Positions 32,518 to 45,900 of a DNA stretch of 64,000 bases are shown piece after piece. This DNA is from Latrodectus hesperus (Eukaryota > Arthropoda > Arachnida > Araneae > Theridiidae). Under the pieces are notes generated by a model. That model was not told where the DNA came from. It was given only the letters and a program-made list of their open reading frames with translations, and made no database searches. Each line of letters opens with the position of its first letter. The first letter of the stretch is position 1. Made by a program: the position numbers and the translations under genes. The stretch covers positions 95,033,043 to 95,097,042 of the forward strand of contig CM075853.1 of assembly GCA_037975125.1 (NCBI GenBank), given 5' to 3'.

Positions 32518-35500
32518 ATTTTAATTGAGAAAAGGAATCCAAATTTAAAAAATCGCACTTGATTTGGTTGTTATTCTATTGTTATTTTTACACACAAGTG
32601 CTATAATTGGACTGGGATTTTATGACCACTAAAAACACACACTCTAAAGAGGAATCGAACAAACGAACTATTGAACTGAAGGCCAAGGAGGTAATTATTC
32701 AGAGCTGTCCTTTTAGCATTCTCATTATTACAGTTGGGATAAAACGCTATTGAAGTAGGTAGCATTATCTGCAATTTCTAGAGTATTTATGATTATTATT
32801 TTTGTTTTAAGAAAATAATCCCTTAAGTCATTTCACAATTTTTTATTTAAAGTCTTAAATAATTCTCTGGAAAATGACTTTTATTAAGTAATTTTTTTTT
32901 ATTCGGCAGTATACCCGATTCTATCATTTTTATCCTTATTATCTCATCCTTTTCATTTTATCATCATCAACCTTTTAATTCAAATTTGCTGATATCATCC
33001 TAATTATCTTTCAAGAACTGATCATTTGGAAGCTCAAACTTAAATAATTTCGACATTTAAAAAGGAAAATGTTGCTAAAATAAAAATAAAAAAAGTTTCA
33101 AACGTTCCTCAAATATTTTCTTGGACGTTTTTCTCTAAGCGATAAAGCAGACAGTTTCCATATGACTTCAGTTAAATTGTCCCAAAAATCATAAAATTTT
33201 TACAATCATAACTGTGTTTTATTTTCTCAATAGATTCACTTCTGGAACGCATCATGATCATACCTGACTTACGCTAAGACATCATCTAAGAAAGAGCTTA
33301 AGGACACTAAGAGTAAAATATTGGCCGCGATTTTCTGCAACAGACGAGAGAGGGGATGGAATAAAAGAGAGAGGAAAATACTAGTTCACACAGAGTCGTT
33401 AAATCTGACTGTAGTGTTAAATGACGAAGGATTGACTATATTACATAGTGACAGAAATAAATAGGGATATACTTATGGCAGTAATCTATCTAATTTATAT
33501 TATTTATATGAAGCATATTTTTCAAATTTACCCTGATTCTCATTTTGATTTGGTTTATCTACTTGGTTTGGCTTACCTGTTTCTCATTTTGGTTTGATAT
33601 GCCTTTACTATCTTTACTTTTCCGCAATGGCTATTTCAATCAAAACCTCTGTTTAAACGGTATTCCAAGTCATTACAAAAAACCAAACCCGAGATGAGAT
33701 TGATGAATCGATGAAGTTCTGTATTGAAGGATCCTCCAATTTAATAACCATTCACTTGGAATCTGTTTACCACTAAATTTTTGCAAAAAATTAACTATAC
33801 ACTTGATTTAACAAATTACAATATTATTTCCATTTATATAATTAAAATAGTGTTAACCTGTCGTCATAAAATGGAATTGTAATGTTAAAATTGAAAAATT
33901 TTTTGTATTGTCAGCAACGAGTAAAAATTAATTATTTTAGTAAATGTCATTAAGTTAAGGAACAATTCATATGTTTTAAGATTTTTGCACTATTTAATGA
34001 CTGTACCGTAATTTTCTCACGTTTCACGGAAAATAATAGCTTCACTCATAGTGAATTGATGTTTAATCAATGTTTTGTATTTCATTTATAATAGATTGTA
34101 AAGTATCTCATTCATATTTTTTCCATACGTAACTTATGATTAATTAACTTATGTAATTTTTGATTTGTAATTAACTTTGCTGATATTATTTAGTTTATAA
34201 AAATTCATTTGCTATTTAATATATTTTATACTCAAATTTCTTTTGAATATTATATTTATATTAAAAATTTAATGATTTATTCCACTATATATATTATTAG
34301 TAAAACTGTATCAACAATATACAAAGTATCTAGAAAATATCTGACACAATTTGTTGTTAAGTATTTCAAAAAGAAGGAAGACATAAACAAATGTATATCA
34401 TTAATATACGTAAAATAATTGTTATATTAAATTACAGTGTTTTTTATTAATGGTTCCTTTTTCTCACATTTTAAAATATTTCTTTTTTAATTATCGTCTT
34501 TTCGTGATATTAACAACAATTTTTATTTCCTAGTTTGAATATTCTTTCTTTATCGTCTGCGTTAACCTTTTCACGGAAAGATGGATAGGGCATTATTTCT
34601 TGTTCATTCAGATCGACTGATACACTAGAAGGCATCTTCCTTAAGTGATTAGTAAAGGAAATTGTTTATAGAAGGAAAGTGTTGGATATCGGTGACCTAC
34701 ATTCGCAACCTCAATAGTCCATACTTTTTCTGCAGTAAGCTACTTCTTTTCAATGTATAATAATTTCCAGGCATAGAACACACACATGAAAGTAAATTAG
34801 CAAATGCCACAAACCTTTTGATATGCATCTTAATTAACTTATACATCTATATTTTGAATTATTAACAATTAAAATATGTTAGACATTATGCAAACATCTG
34901 TATAATGGTCTCCATGACGTTAATTTATTATTTTTTAAAAATTGCGAAGCAGTAAATGATAAGCCAAGATGATTTAATAATCATTATAGTAATAAATATT
35001 TTTTATATCTTAAATATATTTCATGATTAAAAGGATATTTTAAATAAATATTTTTGTTATCTTGTAGATAGATTTTAAAAAATGAACAAAATACATCCAT
35101 AATATTTTTGTAAGCAAAACTTTTATTTAATCATTAATACTAATTTGATTTTACTTAACAAATTTTGTATTATATTTTATATATACTTTTATATTATATA
35201 ATAAAATCTAAATCAACATTTTTTATTTTAAAAATTTTGACTTATACTTTATTAAAATTATAAGAAATCATTTACTATTGATTACCAGATTTTAATGCAA
35301 CGTATTTCCCCTGAAAATCTTTTAGTGCTGCCATCTTTTTTAATTTACAATAACTAAAAATTTATCAGACATTTTTATTTACTATTTTTTTTTTTTTTTT
35401 TTTTTTGCAAATTATTTCTTTTTAAATGGCAAATAATGATTGAAAGTGGAAAAATTTATTTCGTATTGATATGCTTAATAACGAACAAAAATGAATAAGT

Positions 35501-36917
35501 ATTCAAAAAATATTATTTCAGATTAAATCTGAATATTTGACAAATTCCATTTTTTATGATTAAGGGACATTTTTCAAGCATAAAAATTTTAAAATTTCTA
35601 ATCTGTATGTCATATGTTGTAATTTTCTATGCATATAATCTCACCCGAAATTCTTTTCAATATATCTATAAATGATGAGCTTAAAGTAACTTTTAAACGT
35701 TACTTTACCTATCACTTTTTTTACCATCATTTTGACAAAATACAATAAATTGCAAACATCAAAATAAAAATTGAAACTGTTTTTTAAACTTTATAAAACA
35801 CAAACCATTAATATTTTAGGTCAAGTAGGTTTGTCATGCAGTCTTACTTCATTTTTGAAGAACAAATTTTATATTTGCCATGCAATCAAAAAATGAGAAT
35901 AGCAGTCAATACCACCTACAGAAACCACAAAAAGATGTATTGAGGATTATTGACAATAAACTAATATTTATCAAACATAAATTTCATGTACAAAACATTA
36001 CCTAGCTTTTTCTAAAAATAATATCTTGGAGTTATAACGAAATTATTTGGTTTTTGATAAAATATTGTTGATATAACACTGTCTTTGTTTTGTGCGTAAA
36101 TCTATCACATATATAAAATTTTCACTATAAACATTTTATAATAGAATTAAATAGTATTAAGTTTCAGGGTTCTTTTTAAGAAATACGGAAGAGAGAGGAA
36201 CGATGAATTTCTCTTTTTCCTATGCTCCTCTTTTGCTGTGAGTAATTTTGGAGTTTTCAGGTTTTTCTCTTATGATGGTAAATATGATCCAATATCTATA
36301 AAAAAAAAAGCCTCTAAGCTGTGATAGGTGTTGAATAAAAAATCTTCGCATTATCTTTCGGTTGTTTTTCACTAAACTCTGTCAAATTACTCAATTAACT
36401 TGAAAATAATTTAAGATCATATCCTCAGCTGTTTTGAAAAAAAAACTTTATTTTGTAGGATCAAACACCAATGATTTTTTTTTTATTATTTGCTTTGTGA
36501 GTCAAATATTTTTTTCTATCTTTAATTATATAGGGAGCCAGTGTTATTGAAAAAATATCCCAAGACCAATTATGTATATTTTTCGTCTAGTTAAAAGATT
36601 TTCACTTACTATCATTAGGCAAATTCTTATAGTTATTGGATCACGTCGTCGACTTCATGTATTTGATGCAGTACTACATGTCCCTTATAGAAATTAAGAA
36701 TAAATATTCTTTAGTACAGATAAAGTTCTCGTAATATCAGATTACTCACACCAACACACACATTACAATGATTCTGAATGACATTTTCTGTTCAACAAAA
36801 AGTTACACGTTAAATAGTTATATTATAATCGTGAGAAGTCATGAGTCTTTAAATATAAAATATTTATTAAGGTTATTAAATTTAAAACATGTAAGTAATC
36901 TGAAACATATTATTAAG

Positions 36918-36951
36918 GAAACTTCTGAGGGATTAAACCCTCAGAAGTTTC
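36918..36951. repeat. Perfect hairpin, 14-bp arms, 6-nt loop
   Basis: GAAACTTCTGAGGG (36,918-36,931) and its exact complement CCCTCAGAAGTTTC (36,938-36,951) flank ATTAAA. The mixed composition in an AT-rich setting makes it notable. Too short for a typical animal pre-miRNA. Confidence 0.95.
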
Positions 36952-38879
36952 AGTTTATATAAATGTGCAAGAAATATTCAATTTTAGATATTATATCTCA
37001 CCAAAGAAATCATTACGCAATGATACATCTTGTTGTAGACGTTGGATCATATCTTCCCAATAATATTTACGTAGAATTATCAGTAGACAAGCAAAGATTT
37101 ATTAAATGGCAGCAATAATTGATTAGGCGGTAGTGATCCATCCTGCACCTAACTGTGGAATGATTCTTTACCTGTTTAAATGAAGGTCTCAAAAATTTAT
37201 TAAGGAAAAAAATCAATATTGTCAGACAGAAGCGAAACATTTCAATGAGTATCACAGAATACACGGATGCATCAATCCCAAGTGCCTGCTATTGAATCTT
37301 AGTACAAAACATATAAGTAATTTTGTGTAAATTTTATCATTATGTTGTGTAAATATATGCTTACGATTGATTAATTACAACACAAATAATTAATGTGATG
37401 TATATAACAAAGACATAAGTGCATTGACATTTCAGAGAAACTAAATGACGATGGAATGGGTTGGAAGACTAAACCATATGACTTTATTATCACATATCAC
37501 CGTTTTTAACACATCTGCTAGGCTCTGAATTGAACGCAGGTAACTGGAATAGCGTTTCTTTGTAAGGTGATAACATCCAAGTTTTAGTTAAAATAATATT
37601 TTTAATTTAAATTCTTATATATATATAAAATAATAAAAGCTTTTCTTTAATAAGTAAATAAATACATCGGGGAGCGTAAGTATATTTTTAATATTTTTTT
37701 ATCATTATTTATTTTTGAGTTAGGTTTTAATTTTATGCATGAATAATATGCATATAGATCATAATTCAAGATTCAAGATTTAGCAACTGTGATCATTCCC
37801 ATTGCTTGTCAATGCACAATTCTGTGCAGCTTTAAATTTTTCTAAGACAATTTCTTCAAATGGGATTTTTACGATAGTACGACTTTTCATCCGAAAGCTA
37901 CGGTACATTTCCTTGCTAAACAGGTTTTGCTTAAAATCTGCATAAATGTAAATAACAGTTTCGTGAGAAACAATCTCTGGGGTATTTTTCTCTCTGACTA
38001 TTTAATGCACTTAACTATGTTGATTACGCATTTCATTGAGATAACAAGGATTACAATTACTGTGATAAAGATGCTAAAAATGCTTAATTAAAGAAATTGC
38101 TCGCATACGTTCTTTGAAAACATTTTCGAATACATAATTTATATTGAAATAATTAATACCAACTACTAAATAATACTTTTTAAAAAAACGAGTCTTAATC
38201 TTCATATACTTAAATGATGTCAAAAAATTATTAGTAATAATATGAATTGTAAATTAATATATTTTATATAAACAACATACACTCTATTTAATATATATAC
38301 TTAACTCCAAATCTTGTGCAAAACTATCAATTTTAAGTAGATAACATCGAAATGGCAAAAGAGGAGCTCTTGCGATCAGTGGACATGCAATTTAGCAGAA
38401 ATGTCATACATATGCAAATGTCAAGAACAAAACTTTACAGATGACGTCAGTGTTCGCAATAAGGCTCCTAAAAGTGGCAGGTGATGCATTTATTTTCCAT
38501 CCTGTCACAAATACTTTATGGTTGCCATAAAACTTCATATAAATAAGTTGATACATTTTTTTAATCATTAAGCGTTTTTTGCTTCCTTGTTTTTAAAAAT
38601 GGATGGCTGTGCGCTGTATTTGTAATAATCATGCATAATTTCAATATATAATTATCAAGTGTAACACATACTTACAGTTATAAGCATATATTATAATTCA
38701 CATATGTAATAAACTTGCTTATATATTGTTTAAAAAAAGACAAGTAAAGAAACACTATTTTTTATTAAATTTCATTATAATGAAAGTAAATTTAAAAAAA
38801 TAATTTATACATATTTACATACATAAATACACAGCAATAAAAAAATAACATTTTTTAATTAATTATTGTAAGTAAATAT

Positions 38880-39774
38880 TATTCCACTATATTAAGGTAT
38901 TCCCAAATGTATTCCACTATATTAAGGTCAGGTCTTTTTGGCTGGCCATGGTAAAACATCCACATTATTTGTTTGGAACCAATGTTTGACTCAAGTCATG
39001 GTGTGTGAATGGAAGCTTCGTCTTGCTGAAACTTCCACTTTTCACCCAAGTCAGAGCCATAAGAAAGAAGCTCGGAATTCAGCACTTGAATGTAGTCTGT
39101 ATGTTTTTGCCTACCATTTAAGAAAACCAGACTTGTCATTCTTCCGTATTCAACAGCCAACCAAACTATTGAACTCCCTCCTTCCATTTGTCGTGTTGAA
39201 TAGTATTCGTCTTCATTCCCTAGACAATGCCAGTAGTGCTGATATCCGTCTGGATCGTCTAAATTAAATTTCTTTTCATCGGAAAATATCACAGAAGTCC
39301 ATTCTATTGTCCAGACATGTGCTCCTTAGCCCACGCTAAACGGTTATCAATGTGAGCTTATGTCCACTTAGGATGATGTTTCCGTTTTTTGAAAGGAATT
39401 TTTGAGATCTTTTAATATAGTTGTAGACTCTTTGTTTCATCACATGATTATCCTGCTAGGTTTCTTGCCTTTGAAACACTTTTTTTGTTCCTAAGCACAT
39501 GAGCAAGTTTTCTTTCTTCACGTGGTGTTAACTTTTTCGGCCTACCAGTCTTCTTTTTCTTTCCATTTTTATAACGATTTCTGATAAAGTTTGTATGGGA
39601 GCTCACCTGCAACAATCGAGCAATCTCTCTGACACCTTTACCATCATTTTGATATGAGGAAATTCGGCCTTTTTGAAAATCATTCAAAGGTATTTCTTTA
39701 AGTATTTTTGAGAACGGAGAAACAGCGTAACTTTTAAACAGATTAGAATTTTTTGGCAGAAAAGGATAAAACAA
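38880..39774 (-). pseudogene. Tc3-like (Tc1/mariner) transposase pseudogene
   Basis: The N-terminal part (39,774-39,448) has a helix-turn-helix-like LNDFQKGRI followed by VREIARLLQV, then a basic TGRPKKLTPREERKL. The catalytic part (39,292-38,996) has IFSDEKKFNLDDPDG (first Asp), a WxCLG segment, GGGSS-like residues and WKFQQDEASIH (second Asp). Past a TGA and frameshifts, VDVLPWPAKK then RPDLNIVEYIW supplies the Glu, consistent with DD34E spacing. The IFSDEKKFNLDGPDG block is characteristic of Tc3-type transposases. It is broken by several frameshifts and stops. TIRs were not identified. A 27-bp tandem duplication (TATTCCACTATATTAAGG) lies at the C-terminal end. Confidence 0.85.
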
Positions 39775-41377
39775 ACTACAAAATCACTATTCAACTATAG
39801 AACAACTCACTATATTAAATACATCAGCAAGTGTCCTTCAACTTCTTTGGATCTTGGATCTAATATGTTTTACGAAGTGTCGGCCTGCGTAGCAGGCGCT
39901 TTACTTCTTCATCTGTAGTAGCTCCATGAGGAGAAAAAACATGTCTTTACTCACGGAGAGCGCTAGCCTGACTGCGTGTAAAATTCAATTTATTTTTACG
40001 CATCGGAAATTATATATACTAATTTTATCATTAATATTAGTGGTAGATGTTTAATTTTTGCCTAAAATGAAAAAGAGTCATTAAACTAAATCTGCATAAA
40101 TATCTGGTAGTTAGGAGAAAATAAGAGATATTAATTGGCAAAAAAAAAAAATACTATTCTACTTTTTTAAGCAGTGTAACTGAACCATTTAGAACACGAA
40201 TCTGAACATTTCTTGAGATAAAGTCCTATAATTAATTAAGTAAATGCCAGATAGAGACAAATTTTTACTGCATTGTAGAATCTGAGTATGAGATGATATA
40301 TCCAACTTTTGGAACTACATTTTGCATAATTAGGGTGTTTCTTGCACTACATTGACGTTATATACAAGAGGCTTACTCAACAATGACCTAATGCTTAATG
40401 AAGAATCCTAAGCACTATAAAGCATCCACTCTTGAATGAAATCTAATCTATATAAAAAATGTTGAATTGTGACAAGAGCACTACTTTTTTTCCTAATCTA
40501 ATTTCTTTCATTGTAAGAAAAGTGTGAAAAACTTCCTACGATGATTTCAAGTTTTGCTGAAATTACAGCTTTCTCATACCCCAAATGGAGGTTTGAGTAC
40601 AATCAAAATGAAACTTATCTCAAACACAAACAGGATATCCATTGTCTCGGGCAATATTTTTATCCAAATAAATGTCTTTTGCAAAATATACACTAATTTT
40701 GTTATGAAATCTATCCCTGACATATAATCCATTTTCATCCAAAATTTATTAATTGTATAATTAATTTATCGCATTTATAGCTCTATTTGTTTAGCAAATA
40801 TTTTCATTTTGAAGGCTTCAAAGCAGGATAAATAACTCTCTTATGGAAAAGAATTTCTTTTACAGAACAGCTTCATGTGTATGAATTTCAATATTCCTAC
40901 ACTACCGCAAAAAACATTCATAAAACTGAAATATAGTTATTTCAGTGTACCTGTCTTCTTAGCACAAGAATAAGCTGAAGTAAATAAAAAGACCATTTAA
41001 GCCAAAGAATCATTTCAATTTTGTAAAAATAAGGGCATTTTAAATCTAGTTAGATTATTATCTAGGTTTGCTCAAATGTTATTTCTATTTCAATCAAAAT
41101 TTTTATAATAGTTTGTTTTTTTACTTTTACATTGATTAATACCTTTTCTTATTAATACTTTAAAAACCATTTATACATTATGCTTTATTATTCTAATCTG
41201 TTTTTCTCATTTTGAAGAAAATAAATTATTAAAGTTTCTCTTTGAAATCTTCTCTTTAAAATTCGTAATTGATTTTTAATTAAGAACTTCAACCTTAAGT
41301 AAGTTGAAGTTATCTATGATATATTTCTATAAACTACTAAGAGAATTATTAATAGACTTGGAAATATTAACAGAAGA
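39775..41377. other. AT-rich stretch, nothing recognised beyond transposon flank
   Basis: 39,860-39,990 is GC-richer (with a GCCTGC/GCAGGC mini-palindrome near 39,891) and may be the 5' untranslated end of the Tc3-like element. The rest shows nothing assignable. Confidence 0.4.
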
Positions 41378-41488
41378 TCACGCTGAAATTATACGCAAGA
41401 AGGTAAGGACTAAATAAATAACAATATAACAATATATTTTATTATATAATCCTTACCTTCTAGCATCTAATTCTGCTGATAATTTCAA
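41378..41488. repeat. Interrupted inverted repeat
   Basis: The inner arms AGAAGGTAAGGA (41,398-41,409) and TCCTTACCTTCT (41,450-41,461) match exactly over 12 bp. Outer arms GCTGAAATTAT and ATAATTTCAAC extend the stem after mismatched gaps. Possible MITE remnant. Confidence 0.7.
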
Positions 41489-41517
41489 CTTTATTGATGT
41501 TTCAACAGATGGATAGG

Positions 41518-41524
<7 letters not shown>

Positions 41525-41586
<62 letters not shown>
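41525..41586. repeat. (AT)n microsatellite
   Basis: About 31 uninterrupted AT units. Confidence 0.97.
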
Positions 41587-41588
<2 letters not shown>

Positions 41589-41765
41589 ATACATACTATT
41601 GATTTATTTCTGGAAAGTAGCAAAATAAACAAATTAAGTAAACATGACCTTACTTAGAGAAATATTAAAGTATGTTTAAACTGCAATAAATCACTAAAAT
41701 CACTACTACTGGCTCTGGATAAAGTAAGATAACAAGAATTTCTTTTCTTGTATATAAATACCCTA

Positions 41766-42980
41766 CTGACCATTAAAATTGCTACACCAAGAAGGAATGC
41801 AAATAACAGAACGATATTTATTGGACACATACATTATAGTGGAAAGAACAAGTGATTAGATTTACAGGAAATTAGGATGGATAGATCTTGAGAAATCAGT
41901 ATCCAGAGCAGCCACCTCTGGTTGCAATAACAGCATTTATCCACCTAGGCATGGAGTCAGACAAAGACTGTATGGCATGTGCGGGGATCTCAGTCCATGC
42001 AGCTTCAACACTATGCCACAGTTCATCGACAGTAGTGGATGGTGAGTGATGGCGTGCCAATCGTTCGGCAACCATTGACCACACGTTCTCAATTGGTGAC
42101 AGATCAGGAGAACGTGCTTGCCAGGGTAACAGTCGAACCTGTTCTGTATCAAGGAAGTTCAGAACAGCACGGGCAACATACGGTCGTGCATTATCCTGTT
42201 GAAACAAAGCATTAGGGAGGCTTCGAAGATAGGGCAGAGCCACGGGTCTTAACACATCGGAAATGTGACGGTTGCTGTTCAGAGTGCCGGTAATGCGAAC
42301 AAGGGGTGATCGAGACGTGTATCCAATGGCACCCCATACCATCACTCCAGCAGATGGGCCAGTATGGCGATGTCCAATGCAAGCTGGCAATGCGCGTTCT
42401 CCACGATGCCTCCAAACACGGATGCGGCCATCATGGTCCTGTATACAGAACCGAGATTCATCTGTAAAGATGACGTGATGCCATTCCCGCGTCCAGGTTC
42501 GTCGCTGATCACACCATTGAAGGCGCTCTTGTCTGTGATGCAGCGTCAATGGTAGCCAAAGCCATGGTCACCGTGCAGACAATCCATGCTGCTGCAAACG
42601 TCGTCGAACTGTTCGAGCAAAAACTTGTTGCCTTGCAAATGACTCCATTTCTCGACTCAGAGTTCGTGACGTGGCTGTACGATCCCTTGTGACCATACGG
42701 ATAAGATGTCTGTCTTCTCTGCTGTTAGTGATGGGGGGTCGCTAAGATCCTGCATGACGTTTCGTATTATTGTCCTGAACCCATCGATTCCACATTCTGC
42801 TAACAGTCATAGGGTCTCGACCGACGCAAGCAGCAATATTGCGGTACGATAAACCGCAATCCCGGTAGGCTATAATCCTTCCTCGATCAAAGTCAGACAA
42901 ATGCTGATAGGCATTTCTTCTTCTTACACGAGGCATTACAAAAACATTCTTTGCCGAAAACAACGTTGAAACGGAAATTG
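41766..42980 (-). mobile_element. Tc1-like transposon, 5' end missing
   Basis: The left (3') end shows a Tc1-type terminal repeat, CTGACCATTAAAATTGCTAC, directly after TA (41,764-41,765). The inverted partner expected beyond the transposase start is absent. About 45 bp upstream of the start codon the sequence becomes gypsy pol. The element is therefore truncated at its 5' end and joined to the gypsy element in the same orientation. The right boundary is approximate. Confidence 0.8.
41896..42936 (-). pseudogene. Tc1-like transposase, full length with two nonsense codons
   Basis: 347 codons in one uninterrupted phase from ATG 42,936 (MPRVRRRNAYQH) to the canonical GGCSGY end. An N-terminal HTH region (SDFDRGRIIAYRDCG, then DPMTVSRMWNRW) is followed by the catalytic core: Asp159 (VIFTDESRF), Asp248 (FQQDNARPY) and Glu283 (SPDLSPIENVW), 34 residues between the last two, i.e. 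DD34E. Two in-frame stops, TAG at codon 65 (expected Gln) and TGA at codon 123 (expected Arg; CGA to TGA), inactivate it. The good conservation elsewhere suggests fairly recent inactivation. Cut-and-paste transposition is the family role. Confidence 0.93.
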
Positions 42981-45900
42981 ATGACTTTTTAGCGTTTAGA
43001 TACACGAGTACTTGACAGTCTGTAACGATTGTGAACTTTATTCCTATCAGAAACTGCCTTAACCTTTCTAATGTCCACACAATTGACATCAACTCTAATT
43101 TACTAGAATGGTACTTTTGTTCAGTTTCTGTAGTTTTCTTGCTAACGCAATAAACCATCCTCCAATTCTCTTTACTATCTCTTTGAAACAATATTCCGGC
43201 CAATCCAATTGAACTTGCATCACAATGTACCTCAGTTTCACTTTGAGGATCATAATGAGCTAGGATCGGTGCTTTAATTAGATTACTTTTAAGTTCCTCG
43301 AAAGCCTCACTTTGCTCTTTTTCCCAAACAAACTTTGCATCTTTTTTCGTAAGTTCAGACAATGGTGCTGCCTTGAGAGAATACTTTGGAACAAATCTTC
43401 TAAAGAAACTAGTAAGCCCTAAAAATCTTTGGCTGTCGTGCGTATTTTTCGGAGCAGGAAATTTTTCAATAGCTGCTACTTTACGTGGTCCAGGTTTCAA
43501 ACCATCTTTACTAAGTATGAAACCAAGAAATTCAGTCTCTAATTTTCCAAATTCACATTTTGGTAATTTTAAAGTTAAATTGGCTTTTATTAAGCATTCA
43601 AATACTTCAGTAAGCTTTTGTATCATTTCGGTCCATGTTTTAGCTGGAATCAATATATCGTCTAAATAGCACAGTACTTTTTTGTTGAATAATGGACCCA
43701 AAACAAGATTCATGAGTCTTTGGAATTCTGCTGGAGCATTCGCCAATCCAAAGATCATTCGCTCAAATTGACCTGTATCGTCTGGAGTTATAAAAGCAGT
43801 TTTCAATTTTGCTTCTTCAGTCAATGGTAACTGTAAATAACCACTAGCTAAATCTAAAGTAGTATAAAATTGGCTTCCTCCTAGACATTCTAAAATGTCA
43901 TCAATTTTAGGTAATGGAAATTTATCCTTTATTGTTTGAGAGTTTAATTTCCTATAATCTATAACCAATCGCTGTTCCCCTGTCTTTTTCTTAACTAATA
44001 ATACAGGACTAGAATAAGGAGATCTTGTATCTGAAACTATTCCATACCTCTTCCATTCGGATACAATTTCTTTTATTTGCTTCCTCTCTTCAGAGTTAGT
44101 TTTATATGGTTTTTGAAAAATGGGCTTACTGCCCTCTATTTCTTTTATGTCCATTTTGCATAAATTCGTGCAGCCTAACTCGTTTAAGTTTAAAGCAAAA
44201 CAATCACGATATTTATTTAATAAATTCAAAAGTTCCAATTTTTTATCACTTTCTAAGGATTTGTCGAAATTAATATCTTTCATTAAAATAGGAGACTTCT
44301 CTTTGTTAACTGTTATAACTTCAACTTTTTCATTATTACTTTTAACTTTATTACATAGGGTTAAGCTTTCCTCACTTACTTCCATTCCTCTACCTAAGCA
44401 CTGTCCCTTCCTAAATTTTAAGTTAAAATCTTCTTTATTTATTACTGGTACAACTGTTTCACCGTTAACTACTTCAAGAATAGAATCGAAATTCTGTCCT
44501 ATACTTTTGACTAAAATTGTTCCATTAACTATCAAATTTTCGGTTTCTTCAATTTTCGCTCTAATTAAATTAATTGACTTACTTTCGATTTCTGTTTCAT
44601 TTAATGTTTTCAATTTAACTGTATTTTCCTTTAAATCTACTTGAATTTCTGAAAAAACATCATCATTTGCGTATTTAAATTTTAGATTACCCCCAATACA
44701 CGTAAAAGCAATGTATGGTAAATCTAACCATGTTCTACCTAAAATTAAATCGCATGGTTGGGAATTATCTTCGACAGTTAATAAGGGAATAAATTTTCCA
44801 ACTACATCATCTACACGAATATTTACTACAGCTTTTCCAAGAGCTTTAGTTACTGGGTTATTTTGATTTCCAAAACCGAATAAATTACTGCTATCTGGGG
44901 TCATATTCAGATTCATTTTTATTGCAATACTTTCTTTTAAGAGGCAACAGCTGCTTCCTGTATCAATTAATGCAACCATTTTATTTCCATAAATATAAGC
45001 ATCTTTCAAGTAGTTCGTAGGCGCCAACAACGCACTTGAATCCGAATTGCTTTGACTGACAGATAAATTATTCCCCTCGCGCTTTTGATCTGCTTCAAAC
45101 TTACACATTCGCTGAGAATGACCTACTTTTTTACATTTCTTACAGTAATCTGAAGTCTTCGGCGCCGGGCATTCACGAGCTATATGACCATAATCATTAC
45201 AATTAAAACATTTAAATTCCCCTTTTTCATTTCGAATATCCGAACTGACTAACTTTTTTCGATTAACACCTTTATTTTCACTAAACGGAAATGATTTCTT
45301 TTCTACCTGAAATTTATCATTACGAGAATTATAATTCGATGAGTTTCTTAATTTAAAACTGTTAATAGATCGAACATTATCATAATTATCCAATTTATCG
45401 GCTAACTGGTCTGGAGAATTAATTTTAGGCCATTCATCTACAAAATGTTCCCGAGTTGTTGAATTTACTTGTTTCTTTAATTGTTCAGTAATAATTAAAT
45501 TTTTTAAGCTATTAAAATCTGAAATCTCGAGTCCCGTTATCCATTCCTCAAAATAATTTTGTAATTCGAATGAATAATCCTTCCATGTACTTTCTGCATT
45601 TTTAACATGATTTAAAAATTTTAATCTAAACTTATCAGCACTTAACTTATATCTTTTAAGCAATAAAGATTTTACATATTTATAATTATTTGCATTATCT
45701 TCGTCTTCACGCGCTATAAGTTGCGTAATTTCATATGGAAGCAGTCCCAATAATTGTGACACCCAATACTCTTCATTCAACCCAATTCGTCTTGCCTGCC
45801 GTTCAAATAAAACTAAATAAAAATTTATATCCCCATCTTTAATTTTATATTCGTGCATTAACTTTCGAAAATCTACGTGTACATTTCTACTTTCATCGTT

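Larger units (their letters stand above)
30632..38879. other. Long AT-rich stretch without supported genes
   Basis: About 8 kb with only short chance frames. It holds two clean hairpins (listed separately), a T-run at about 35,384-35,406, and eroded tRNA-like B-box words near 32,650 and 37,520 (both minus). Confidence 0.5.

Noticed and set aside
38938..39267. Plus-strand 109-codon frame
   Set aside because: Antisense to the Tc3-like catalytic domain, whose minus-strand motifs are clear.
41398..41461. microRNA precursor
   Set aside because: The stem is interrupted and the 40-nt AT-only loop gives no plausible mature duplex.
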